Positions 56,806-64,000 of a stretch of 64,000 nt of DNA are shown piece after piece. A program made the translations under genes and the position numbers. The DNA is from Sphingobacterium sp. UGAL515B_05 (GTDB taxonomy: Bacteria; Bacteroidota; Bacteroidia; Sphingobacteriales; Sphingobacteriaceae). The DNA lies in the NCBI RefSeq assembly GCF_033097525.1, contig NZ_CP109907.1:6076001-6140000 (forward strand), read 5' to 3'. The stretch's first letter is position 1; each line of letters begins with the position of its first letter. The notes below the pieces were generated by a model. That model was not told where the DNA came from, ran no database searches, and worked only from the letters and a program-made list of their open reading frames with translations.

Positions 56806-58221
56806 TTACATCTTATAATACTGCTCCCAGCCTCTTGCAGGTGGAGGACCTGCTAAGAGTGCATTGGCAAACTTATCATTCGTCACTTCTTTTGTCTGTG
56901 TATTCAAGATCAACTTACTGTTTAAACGTTGTGCAATTACACCTAAGCAAAACACCTGGCTCAAAGGACCTGCAATTTCAAAAGCCGAGCGGGTTTTTTC
57001 TTCGCCTTTACAACCTTTTAAGAAATTAGCAAAGTGGTTTGATGGTGATTTTGGCACTTCCGGCAGCCTAGATTCCATGTCCTTGGCTTTCGCTTCGGGA
57101 ATAATCTGCAAGGTACTGGCATGGGAACCACCTTTGAATATCAAATCCTTGCTATAGATAATTTTCCCAGGATTTAGTTTGGCAGGCTCCAATTTTCCTG
57201 TACTCGGTGCAGGAATATTAGGATCCAATCCAGAAACACCATAGCCTTCGGGTATAGGTGGCAAATTATCCAGTCCATCGTACCAATTGATATCTACAGC
57301 TGGCATCTTTTTCCTTTTTGGGAAATGAAATTTTAAGGTTGAAGACATGGGGAAAAAATAGGAATTATACCCATCGAGCTTCACCGCGGACACTTCTGTC
57401 GGAAGCCCCAAATCTAAAAATTCATGCGCTGTATCCAATATATGTGCACCCCAATCGCCCAATGCCCCCATTCCAAAATCATACCAACAACGCCACTGAC
57501 CATTTACAAAATCCTTATTATAATTATGACCTATGGTCTGCATTTGCCAAAGATCCCAATCTAATGTTTCGGGAATCATCTCTGCGGCAGGAAAACCCTT
57601 CATATTCACATCCCAACCATGCCATCTACGCGGCATATTCATGTGTGCATCAATGCGCGTCACATCCTTAATAATACCGGCATCTTTCCAGGCTTTAAAC
57701 TGAAAGTAATTGGCTTCGGAGTGCCCCTGATTTCCCATTTGGGTAGCAAGTTTAGGGTTTTTCCGGGCTTTATTTGCCATCAGTTCAACTTCTAGGAATG
57801 TTCTCGCCATAGGTTTTTCCACGTAAACATGTTTACCCAAATCCAGTGCAAGCATTGTTATGGCAAAGTGCGAGAAGTCGGGAGTCCCGACACTTACAGC
57901 ATCGATCTGATTTCCCATTTTGTCAAACATCACCCGAAAATCCTTAAACTTAGGTGCATCGGGAAACATTCCCAAAATTTCCTGCGTATGTTTCGCACCA
58001 AGATCAACATCACAGAGCGCAACAATATTACAAAGTCCTGTTTTATAGAGCTCTTTAATGATGTCGGCAGCCCTATTTCCCAAGCCTACACAGGCCAGAT
58101 TGACACGCTCATTTGGCTTGGCCAAATTGATATTTCCCAAGACGCTATTAGACAACATCACAGCTCCTGCAGCGATAACAGACTGTTTAACAAAGCTTCT
58201 GCGCGATAAATAATGATTCAT
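56806..58221 (-). CDS. Gfo/Idh/MocA-family oxidoreductase with Tat signal
   Basis: A 471-residue NAD(P)-dependent sugar oxidoreductase. A twin-arginine signal (SRRSFVKQSVIAAGAVML) sends the folded, cofactor-loaded protein to the periplasm. Rossmann motif VGLGNRAADII, EKPMART (the conserved Lys of the family) and DWGAHILDTAHEFLDLG are visible. The DUF1080 gene is directly upstream (11 nt gap). Such pairs are proposed to work in 3-keto-glycoside metabolism: oxidation of a sugar at C3, then eliminative cleavage. Sugar specificity is unknown. Confidence 0.9.
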   Translation of the reverse strand: MNHYLSRRSFVKQSVIAAGAVMLSNSVLGNINLAKPNERVNLACVGLGNRAADIIKELYKTGLCNIVALCDVDLGAKHTQEILGMFPDAPKFKDFRVMFDKMGNQIDAVSVGTPDFSHFAITMLALDLGKHVYVEKPMARTFLEVELMANKARKNPKLATQMGNQGHSEANYFQFKAWKDAGIIKDVTRIDAHMNMPRRWHGWDVNMKGFPAAEMIPETLDWDLWQMQTIGHNYNKDFVNGQWRCWYDFGMGALGDWGAHILDTAHEFLDLGLPTEVSAVKLDGYNSYFFPMSSTLKFHFPKRKKMPAVDINWYDGLDNLPPIPEGYGVSGLDPNIPAPSTGKLEPAKLNPGKIIYSKDLIFKGGSHASTLQIIPEAKAKDMESRLPEVPKSPSNHFANFLKGCKGEEKTRSAFEIAGPLSQVFCLGVIAQRLNSKLILNTQTKEVTNDKFANALLAGPPPARGWEQYYKM

Positions 58222-58232
58222 AAGAGATAAGC

Positions 58233-59624
58233 TTAATTCGGTGTATTGATTTTGATACTGCGAAATGACACACGATCACCGTGGTCCTGGAGAAGAATAA
58301 AACCTTCCTTCGCTTCGCCAAAGTTTTCCCAATCTTTATATTTGCTGATCTGAACCAAGTCTTTAAACGCTTTTGAGCCCCGCTCATAAGACAGCATCTT
58401 AATTCCATTTAAATAGTGTTCAACTTTGTTATCTGCTGTAACAACAACCCGACCTCTATTCCACTCACCGATCGGTCTACGTGCGCGATCATCACGATTG
58501 GACGTAATGAGATCATAAAGCGATGCCAACGTACGATTTCCATCGCGTCCCAACTTCGCGTCAGGGTGTAAAGCATCATCCAGCACCTGATATTCCAAAC
58601 CAATAGCAGATCCTTTTGATTTTTCTTTTAAAGTCACAAAATACTTAACGCCACTATTTGCTCCCGGACTAAGCTTAAATTCAAATGAAAGATCAAACAC
58701 AGCGTATTTATCTTTTGTGACGATATCACCACCATTGGTTGATTCTCCACCGTCGGATTTCTGAACAGTCATTTGTCCATCCTTAACTTCCCAGCCACGT
58801 TCCGGAAATTTATCGCCATGTATACTCCGCCAGCCCTTATTGGTTTTACCGTCAAACAAAAGCTTAACCCCCTTCTTCTTTTCAGCATCAGCCAAGTCAT
58901 TTGGCTTCAAGTTCACGATATAAAGATCTTTTGGAAAACCTTTTGATTTGAGGTCGGTTGTTTTTATTTTAATATTCTTAAAGTACACTTTCTTTCCGTC
59001 CAGTTTAGGTGGAATACCATGCACCTGCAAGCCGATAAAACCAGACCTATCGATCGTATCAACGACATAAGCAACAGGAATATCATTGATCCAAGTGCGC
59101 AGTTCATCACCAATGGCTTCAATTCGAATATGATTATATTCCTCTACTTTATAGGCTTTTTTAGCATTTTCATTTAAATCGAGTGGATAAATCCATCCAC
59201 GACGCGCCTCATCATAGATTCCACCTGTCCATGCACGGGCAGAGGGGTCTATTTCTACTTGCCTTCCATATACACGTCCGCGCCCATCGTTAGCCTTTGG
59301 ATCAAGATGGCTTCGGGTCTGAATACCTGAGTTTGTTTCATTACCCTCAAGTTTAACATCCAGCTCCAATATGAAATCACCATATTCTTTTTCCGTGATT
59401 AAAAAAGAATTGGGCGTACCTTTTGTCATTCGACCTACGATAGCATCTCCCTCTATAGAATAAGGAGCTTTTCCTCCAACAGATTTCCAACCATTTAGCG
59501 TTTTTCCATCAAAAAGGTTTGTCCAACCTTTCTCATTACTTTTATCTGCCTGAGCATACGACAAGACAGCATTGCTGACCATAGCTGCCATTAAAACAGA
59601 TTTAAATAGTGCATTTCTTTTCAT
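58233..59624 (-). CDS. Exported protein with two DUF1080 (3-keto-disaccharide hydrolase) domains
   Basis: A 463-residue protein with a signal peptide (MKRNALFKSVLMAAMVSNAVLSYAQ); the start at 59624 is chosen for it over 59651. Two concanavalin-like DUF1080 domains: about 30-225 (WTNLFDGKTLNGWKSVGG, RVYGRQVEIDPSARAWTGGIYDEAR) and about 245-463 (LFDGKTNKGWRSIHGDKFP, GLEYQVLDD). The family is annotated as 3-keto-disaccharide hydrolase. Co-transcribed with the Tat-exported oxidoreductase, so both probably act in the periplasm on one substrate. Confidence 0.9.
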   Translation of the reverse strand: MKRNALFKSVLMAAMVSNAVLSYAQADKSNEKGWTNLFDGKTLNGWKSVGGKAPYSIEGDAIVGRMTKGTPNSFLITEKEYGDFILELDVKLEGNETNSGIQTRSHLDPKANDGRGRVYGRQVEIDPSARAWTGGIYDEARRGWIYPLDLNENAKKAYKVEEYNHIRIEAIGDELRTWINDIPVAYVVDTIDRSGFIGLQVHGIPPKLDGKKVYFKNIKIKTTDLKSKGFPKDLYIVNLKPNDLADAEKKKGVKLLFDGKTNKGWRSIHGDKFPERGWEVKDGQMTVQKSDGGESTNGGDIVTKDKYAVFDLSFEFKLSPGANSGVKYFVTLKEKSKGSAIGLEYQVLDDALHPDAKLGRDGNRTLASLYDLITSNRDDRARRPIGEWNRGRVVVTADNKVEHYLNGIKMLSYERGSKAFKDLVQISKYKDWENFGEAKEGFILLQDHGDRVSFRSIKINTPN

Positions 59625-60479
59625 TGTAAAATTTAATCTTGGGTCTATCAACCCGGTTTATTTATTCATCATTGGTTCGTCAATCAGAACAAAATCGAGA
59701 CCTCCTAAATTGAAAACCTGTAGACGGTGCTACGTGTAACTTTCAAGCCGGATAGGACTTTATTTACTTATTGGCTATTGATTCAATTGACTTAGTCAAA
59801 CAATATATTAATTAATATAAGCGAAATGAATTAAATGATATGATTTATTTACGAAAACGTTTGAATCAGTATAACAAACAGATCATTTCATTCAAACATA
59901 GAGCGAGCACAGTCAAGCCCAATTATTTATGACCTGTCAAATAAGGGACACAACAATGTTCCGGATAAATTATGCAAAATAGGCCTCGGTTACTACCTAT
60001 AATAGCGTATGGACAAATTAGGTTCAACACCCCTATGCTCCTACTATGTAAGTAATATGGATCCACAGTGAATGCACAGTTAAAAAGTGGAATCACTGTG
60101 GACTCAACCTGCTTACAGTACGAATTTGATCATACCAAAGTAATGAGATGGTACCTAACTAATCCCCCATAAATATGGAGAGATGCTACAAACTTCAAAT
60201 AAAATGCGATAATTCGTTCATTGAGGTACTTATACGAGCAATTTATATTATATTGGAAAAGCAAATAAAAACAATCAGTAAAAAATTTGGAGAATACGAA
60301 AATTATACACAACTTTAAAGCACAAACACCTGCTCTAAACAGGGTACAAGTTAACAAAGGAAATTTTTTATTTTAAAACGAGGATTTTATCTTAGAATCG
60401 CTCATAGACAAAAGTCTAAATTAGTTTTTTTGCAGAAAAACTTACTTTTACTTAATGTACAAACAGTAGCATATAAAAT
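59625..60479. other. Gene-free stretch of about 855 nt with one inverted repeat
   Basis: AT-rich, no convincing reading frame in either strand. It contains a 10-bp perfect inverted repeat TCCACAGTGA (60062-60071) / TCACTGTGGA (60093-60102) with a 21-nt spacer. A promoter-like TTACTTTTA lies near 60445, upstream of the orphan gene. The size is unusual beside the tight spacing elsewhere; an unannotated RNA is possible. Confidence 0.5.
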
Positions 60480-60965
60480 ATGACAACCAACCCCATTAAG
60501 GTATATACAGTAGTTTCAAAAGAAGTAAAAGAAGATCCAGATTTATTCACCAATCTGGAAGGTGTCTTCTCAACATATGAAAAAGCACAGGAATATATTG
60601 ATCACTTTTTTGGTAATGCTAAATATGGTTATCGATCTATTGTTACGACCTATTTAGACCCCTTTCAAGAAGAAATCCAAAATAACGATTCTTATTATAG
60701 CATTTCATCTCAATTAATGGGGCCACATTTAGAAGTTGAGATCTGTAAGACTTCTTTTGCCGTCGTCCTCTCTGAAGTTGAGCAACTGCGCATCGATCCA
60801 GCAACCTCTGAGAAACCGCTGGAATTAAACCTGCATTGTTTTGCAGTTTCGGAAGAAAAGGCAATGGAAAAATTCGAGAAATTAGCTAAAGATTATGCTA
60901 ACGAACACAACATTCAATTTCAAATTCAACCCTTCCGTATTGCAGATTCGGACCAATGCTATTAA
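60480..60965 (+). CDS. Hypothetical protein, family not recognised
   Basis: 161 residues, soluble, acidic, no signal peptide or membrane helix. The frame is intact with a plausible promoter upstream. The N-terminal KVYTVVSKEVKEDPDLFTNLEGVFSTYEKAQEYIDHFFG resembles the small alpha/beta modules that hold an AYxxxxxA-like helix, but I cannot assign a family. The second half (EVEICKTSFAVVLSEVEQ) has no recognisable motif. Downstream, a convergent Crp/Fnr gene ends 32 nt away. Confidence 0.6.
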   Translation: MTTNPIKVYTVVSKEVKEDPDLFTNLEGVFSTYEKAQEYIDHFFGNAKYGYRSIVTTYLDPFQEEIQNNDSYYSISSQLMGPHLEVEICKTSFAVVLSEVEQLRIDPATSEKPLELNLHCFAVSEEKAMEKFEKLAKDYANEHNIQFQIQPFRIADSDQCY

Positions 60966-60998
60966 CCTGTAATAACAGTAAGATTTTAGCAGGTTTTT
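60964..60998 (+). terminator. Weak hairpin after the orphan gene
   Basis: AACCTG (60964-60969) / CAGGTT (60990-60995) followed by three more T. Only 6 bp with a 20-nt loop, so a weak terminator at best. Confidence 0.35.
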
Positions 60999-61570
60999 CA
61001 GAAGTTTATTTTTTTTCGGATTTCACTTAAATATTCTGGTGTGAACCCCAGGTATGAGGCAATGAGGTATTGCGGAACACGTTGGACAAATTGGGGATAT
61101 TTACGGCGCATATCATGGTAAAATTCCTCTTTGGATAACGAAAATAGGTACTTAACCCGCATTTGTGCCGCAGCATATGCTCTTTGGTACACAAAGCGAA
61201 AATATCGTTCCATGACAGGAAATGCCGCGAGCAATTTTTCCTGATTTTCTTGGCTGATATAAACCACATCGGACTTTTCCACCGCCTGAATGTAAAACGA
61301 AGTGACAAGCTTATGTTCGAAAGCCATATTATCTGTCATCCACCAATTTTCTATAGCGAATTCAGTTGTTTGTTCAACACCTTTTTCATTGACAAAGAAT
61401 TTACGTAAAACACCTTTCAATACAAAAAAATGATATTTGCAAACCTGACCTTCTTCCAGTATGTTTTCTTTTTTCGCGACCGATTTCATCTTAAAGTAAC
61501 TCAATATTTCCTCTAATTCAATCGGATCGATATCGATAAATTTCTTCAAATGTTCTTTAAGTTCTTCCAA
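60998..61570 (-). CDS. Crp/Fnr-family transcriptional regulator
   Basis: A 190-residue regulator. An N-terminal cyclic-nucleotide-binding-like beta-roll (about 15-110, ILEEGQVCKYHFFVLKGVLRKFFVNEKG) and a C-terminal helix-turn-helix (about 145-188, VPQYLIASYLGFTPEYLSEIRKK). No Fnr-type cysteine cluster is visible. Typical of the many Bacteroidota Crp/Fnr paralogues of unknown ligand. No target is evident nearby. Confidence 0.88.
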   Translation of the reverse strand: MEELKEHLKKFIDIDPIELEEILSYFKMKSVAKKENILEEGQVCKYHFFVLKGVLRKFFVNEKGVEQTTEFAIENWWMTDNMAFEHKLVTSFYIQAVEKSDVVYISQENQEKLLAAFPVMERYFRFVYQRAYAAAQMRVKYLFSLSKEEFYHDMRRKYPQFVQRVPQYLIASYLGFTPEYLSEIRKKINF

Positions 61571-61858
61571 CAGTCCATCAATTTATTGTACAAACAAAGC
61601 TACTCATTCATTTTATCAAAAAAAAGACACGCGGTACCATTTCAATTAAGCCAATACGGAAGGGATGACAAGATAAATTCAAGTAATACGAATAATCATT
61701 CAACAAGCACGATTCATAAATCGGAATAGTTTCAATGCCTTTTACCCCCTACCTTTATAACAGGTGCTCCAATAATATGATTAACAGATTGGAGCTATGA
61801 TGAAAATGGCAGGCTCCATTTTTTGCAGAGTTTGTACTTTTTGAAAAAAGAGAAAGCA

Positions 61859-62353
61859 ATGATCAAAATTAATTTTAGCAAAGGAAAAATTATCATTAGC
61901 ATGCTGCTATGTTTTCTTCCAGCAGTCATTGGGTTATATGCCTGGTTATACTATGATTTTATTTTTAAACTAACCTCGACGATATGGGTACTCGTGGCCG
62001 CATCGGTTTTTTATCTTAGACTACAACAGTTAAACCGCTATCGAAGAGGAGAGGCCGCACTCATTATAGATGAGCATATATTACTAAACAACAGCATATT
62101 GAAACCGAAGCAAATCCCATGGACGGATATCGATTATTTTGTTACTGGTTTATATCGGACAAATTCTATTTTTATAAAACTAAATGACCTTTCATCGCTA
62201 AAAAAAGAAAAAACAAGCCGTCTAATTCATTTATTAAGCTTTATTGACCGTAATCTATCAACAAAACCTGCATCTTTTTGGATCGATATAGATGTCATCG
62301 ATATCAAAGAAAAGGAGCTTATGGCTCTGTTGCTACAGCGACTAAAAATGTAG
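61859..62353 (+). CDS. Small membrane protein, STM3941-like
   Basis: A 164-residue protein with two hydrophobic helices (about 12-33 and 37-56) followed by a hydrophilic, PH-like domain (IDEHILLNNSILKPKQIPWTDIDYFVT...IFIKLNDL). This layout resembles the STM3941 family. Function unknown. Start chosen at 61859 (MIKINFSKGKIIISMLL); an upstream ATG at 61823 adds 12 residues. Confidence 0.65.
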   Translation: MIKINFSKGKIIISMLLCFLPAVIGLYAWLYYDFIFKLTSTIWVLVAASVFYLRLQQLNRYRRGEAALIIDEHILLNNSILKPKQIPWTDIDYFVTGLYRTNSIFIKLNDLSSLKKEKTSRLIHLLSFIDRNLSTKPASFWIDIDVIDIKEKELMALLLQRLKM

Positions 62354-62392
62354 CTGTACATCGGCGTTCCCCAAAAAAAGGTAGTCTAAAAA

Positions 62393-62425
62393 AATCAGCC
62401 CCTTATCCATATAAGTGGGCTGATT
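62393..62425 (-). terminator. Intrinsic terminator of the RNA-repair genes
   Basis: Stem AATCAGCCC (62393-62401) / GGGCTGATT (62417-62425), extended inside by TTAT/ATAA, followed on the minus strand by seven T. Lies 135 nt after the HD-Pnk stop codon. Confidence 0.7.
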
Positions 62426-62559
62426 CGCATTTATTATATCTAACACGGTTACATCAGAAAATATCCTTGCTATAAAAACGCAAAATTTTGAGATTTAGTA
62501 CTTTATTTAATTCTTAAAATCAATTCAAAAATATTAGCGGTTCAACCGTAAAAAACCAT

Positions 62560-63669
62560 CTACGCGGTAATATAGATAACCTCATGGGCTTCTGTTAACT
62601 GGGGAACTTCCAAATTATGAAGCATTTTATCCAAGACAGTTTCTGGTAGTGGGTACTCTCTATCGCTATTCTGCGCGCGCCAAATCTTATAGGGTTTTTC
62701 AACGTATAACAATTTCACATAAGCTTGATAGCTGACAAAAAGATCGATCAATTGTTTTCGCATCTGGGAAGTTATATTGGTGGCATTCCAGATAAAATCC
62801 TGTCCACAGCGTAAGTATTTTTTTGCCTGCTCTTTTGCTTCCTGTACAACCCATCCGTTTCTCTTTTTATCAGTAGGATCAATGCGATATTTGCGTCTGA
62901 TGTCATCCAAACTAATAACAGGGAGGTCAGTATTCATCGCTAAAATCTGATAATCTTTGCCCATTCCCGGCAAACCTGAAAGTACAGTCACGGTGGATTT
63001 GAATGTATCAAAAGGCACATAATCAACATAGCTATTGTTTCCATTAAAATATGTAAATCGTGCATTTTCGGACAAAAAAGAACGTGTGGCATCCCAGCAG
63101 CCAATCTCTTTACTATACAGTTCGAACATATCCAATGCGTAGAGCAAAGCATCCAAATCGGCACAGTACCTTCCTTTAGCATCTGCTTCGGCCAACAACT
63201 TAAGTTGGGCCATATTGACACTCAATGACGCCTCCAAGGCGCTCTTCATTGGATCGACTTTTTCCATCAACCACAATGGCAACCCATGATAGCGTACCAA
63301 TGCGACAATTTCCTCCCGTAATGCAAAAGGGGTCTCCACATCACGAAATAAAATCTCCCGTGCGGTCTGTGCTCCTCTTTTGGCATGATTTGGAGAGCTG
63401 ATACGACCATCTGCAGCGACAATTGTCGTTGATCTCTTCTCGACATCATGCAATAAAGCGGAAGCCCAGAGGAGCTCCTGCTTTTGATAATCCAGATTCC
63501 GGTATTCAGGCAATCCTTCCAGCTGCTGTAATACCATTTGGGTATGAATCGCGACATTCCCTTCGGCATGATGTAAAGGGTCTTGTTGTACCTGTTCCAT
63601 ATCCCTGACCCAAGAAAATTGCTTCTCTAAAGCCGACCAATTCTTATTTACTGCTATTGTCCATTCCAT
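62560..63669 (-). CDS. HD-Pnk: bifunctional nucleic-acid end-healing enzyme
   Basis: A 369-residue two-domain protein. The N-terminal HD phosphohydrolase domain has His42, His74-Asp75 (LLHDVEKR) and Asp163 (LAEADAKGR). The C-terminal P-loop kinase has GLPGMGKD at 232-239, with Asp after the Walker A Lys in place of the usual Ser/Thr, then SLDDIRRKY and WNATNIT. The same HD plus P-loop layout is described for Runella slithyformis HD-Pnk, which removes 2',3'-cyclic or 3'-phosphates and phosphorylates 5'-OH ends. The start at 63669 overlaps the ligase stop (TAATG), giving coupling; an in-frame ATG at 63723 would overlap the ligase by 55 nt. Confidence 0.85.
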   Translation of the reverse strand: MEWTIAVNKNWSALEKQFSWVRDMEQVQQDPLHHAEGNVAIHTQMVLQQLEGLPEYRNLDYQKQELLWASALLHDVEKRSTTIVAADGRISSPNHAKRGAQTAREILFRDVETPFALREEIVALVRYHGLPLWLMEKVDPMKSALEASLSVNMAQLKLLAEADAKGRYCADLDALLYALDMFELYSKEIGCWDATRSFLSENARFTYFNGNNSYVDYVPFDTFKSTVTVLSGLPGMGKDYQILAMNTDLPVISLDDIRRKYRIDPTDKKRNGWVVQEAKEQAKKYLRCGQDFIWNATNITSQMRKQLIDLFVSYQAYVKLLYVEKPYKIWRAQNSDREYPLPETVLDKMLHNLEVPQLTEAHEVIYITA

Positions 63670-64000
63670 TAGAAATCCCTCCTTTCCCAAATCATTTTTG
63701 TTCTTCGCCATGATTTTGTCCAATGTTCGTCGGTCTGCACATGTCCTTTTCTAACATATTTAAAAACATTGTGCTGAAATTCACTGACAGTATACGCATC
63801 AGCATTTCTGCAGACTAACCCCTCCATCGTACATGCTTCTCCAGTTTTAGGGTCAACCGATCCAAATTTAGAAGACTGCATGGCCAAATTTTCGACTGAA
63901 CGCCGAAGTTCCAACTCAGTCAAACCCTTTACAATTTCAAGTTTTAAAACAGGTACAGTAGGCAAATCAAATAAACTGGCATAAAAAGTAACTTCTTCCC
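63669..64000 (-). CDS. ATP-dependent RNA ligase, 5' part outside the window
   Basis: The C-terminal 110 residues of a nucleotidyltransferase ligase; the frame stays open to the window edge, so the Lys-nucleotide motif I lies beyond it. Motif IV is EGLVCR and motif V is KYVRKGHVQTDEHW. It seals 5'-phosphate/3'-OH RNA ends that the coupled HD-Pnk prepares. An ATP-dependent ligase next to HD-Pnk is the arrangement described for many HD-Pnk homologues. Whether it seals RNA, DNA or both cannot be said from this fragment. Confidence 0.82.
   Translation of the reverse strand, partial: EEVTFYASLFDLPTVPVLKLEIVKGLTELELRRSVENLAMQSSKFGSVDPKTGEACTMEGLVCRNADAYTVSEFQHNVFKYVRKGHVQTDEHWTKSWRRTKMIWERRDF

Noticed and set aside
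60130..60357. 75-codon minus-strand frame in the gene-free region
   Set aside because: AT-driven hydrophobic composition with many Phe, Cys and Tyr; no promoter or family seen.

Overview
The window looks like a Sphingobacteriaceae (Bacteroidota) chromosome, close to Sphingobacterium. Two SusC/SusD loci, lipoprotein signals, a GH144/GH3/GH32/sulfatase glycan repertoire, AT-rich DNA and recurrent TAnnTTTG promoter boxes (the Bacteroidota -7 element) all point that way. No IS element, tRNA, rRNA or CRISPR was seen. All product names rest on motifs and remembered family features, not on database searches.

Layout. 1-3560 (+): the end of a GH144 enzyme and a GH3 beta-glucosidase, probably for beta-1,2-glucan. 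3645-9793 (-): sulfatase, SusD and a SusC interrupted by an in-frame TAA. 10232-11218 (-): di-haem cytochrome c. 11451-13870 (+): cytochrome bd oxidase cydAB, with cydA broken by a one-base frameshift. 13880-16486 (-): NarL-type two-component pair. 16841-19334: a superoxide dismutase operon (sod, DUF2480, FMN reductase) divergent from a SufR-like Fe-S regulator, with CAAC-N6-GTTG-type operators. 19420-21314 (+): TetR regulator and a FabF-like synthase with matching palindromes. 21315-22166: gene-poor, with the first copy of a putative small RNA and an 11-bp tandem repeat.

22167-44653 is the most coherent block. It holds SusD, SusC and AraC (-), aminopeptidase P, DPP4 and an M1 aminopeptidase (+), and a seven-gene operon (-). 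That operon carries a complete trans-4-hydroxyproline to 2-oxoglutarate pathway followed by a DUF885 peptidase, an APC permease and an S9 peptidase. I read it as a locus for using proline/hydroxyproline-rich (collagen-like) peptides, in which SusCD may import peptides rather than glycans.

45061-52655 (-): CzcCBA-type metal efflux with its own two-component system. 52936-53983: quinone reductase divergent from an HxlR regulator. 54013-54558: DinB-like protein. 54685-54789: second copy of the small RNA, 100% identical over 69 bp, with its own promoter and terminator. 54879-59624 (-): GH32 fructan hydrolase, a Tat-exported Gfo/Idh oxidoreductase and a double-DUF1080 protein. 59625-60479 is gene-free. 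The right end has an orphan protein, a Crp/Fnr regulator, a small membrane protein, and an HD-Pnk/RNA ligase end-repair pair cut by the window edge.

Best leads: the duplicated small RNA with a palindrome in its promoter spacer; the SufR-like regulator rewired to superoxide dismutase; the hydroxyproline/peptidase/SusCD locus. The lesions in susC and cydA are either real gene losses or base errors and should be checked first.
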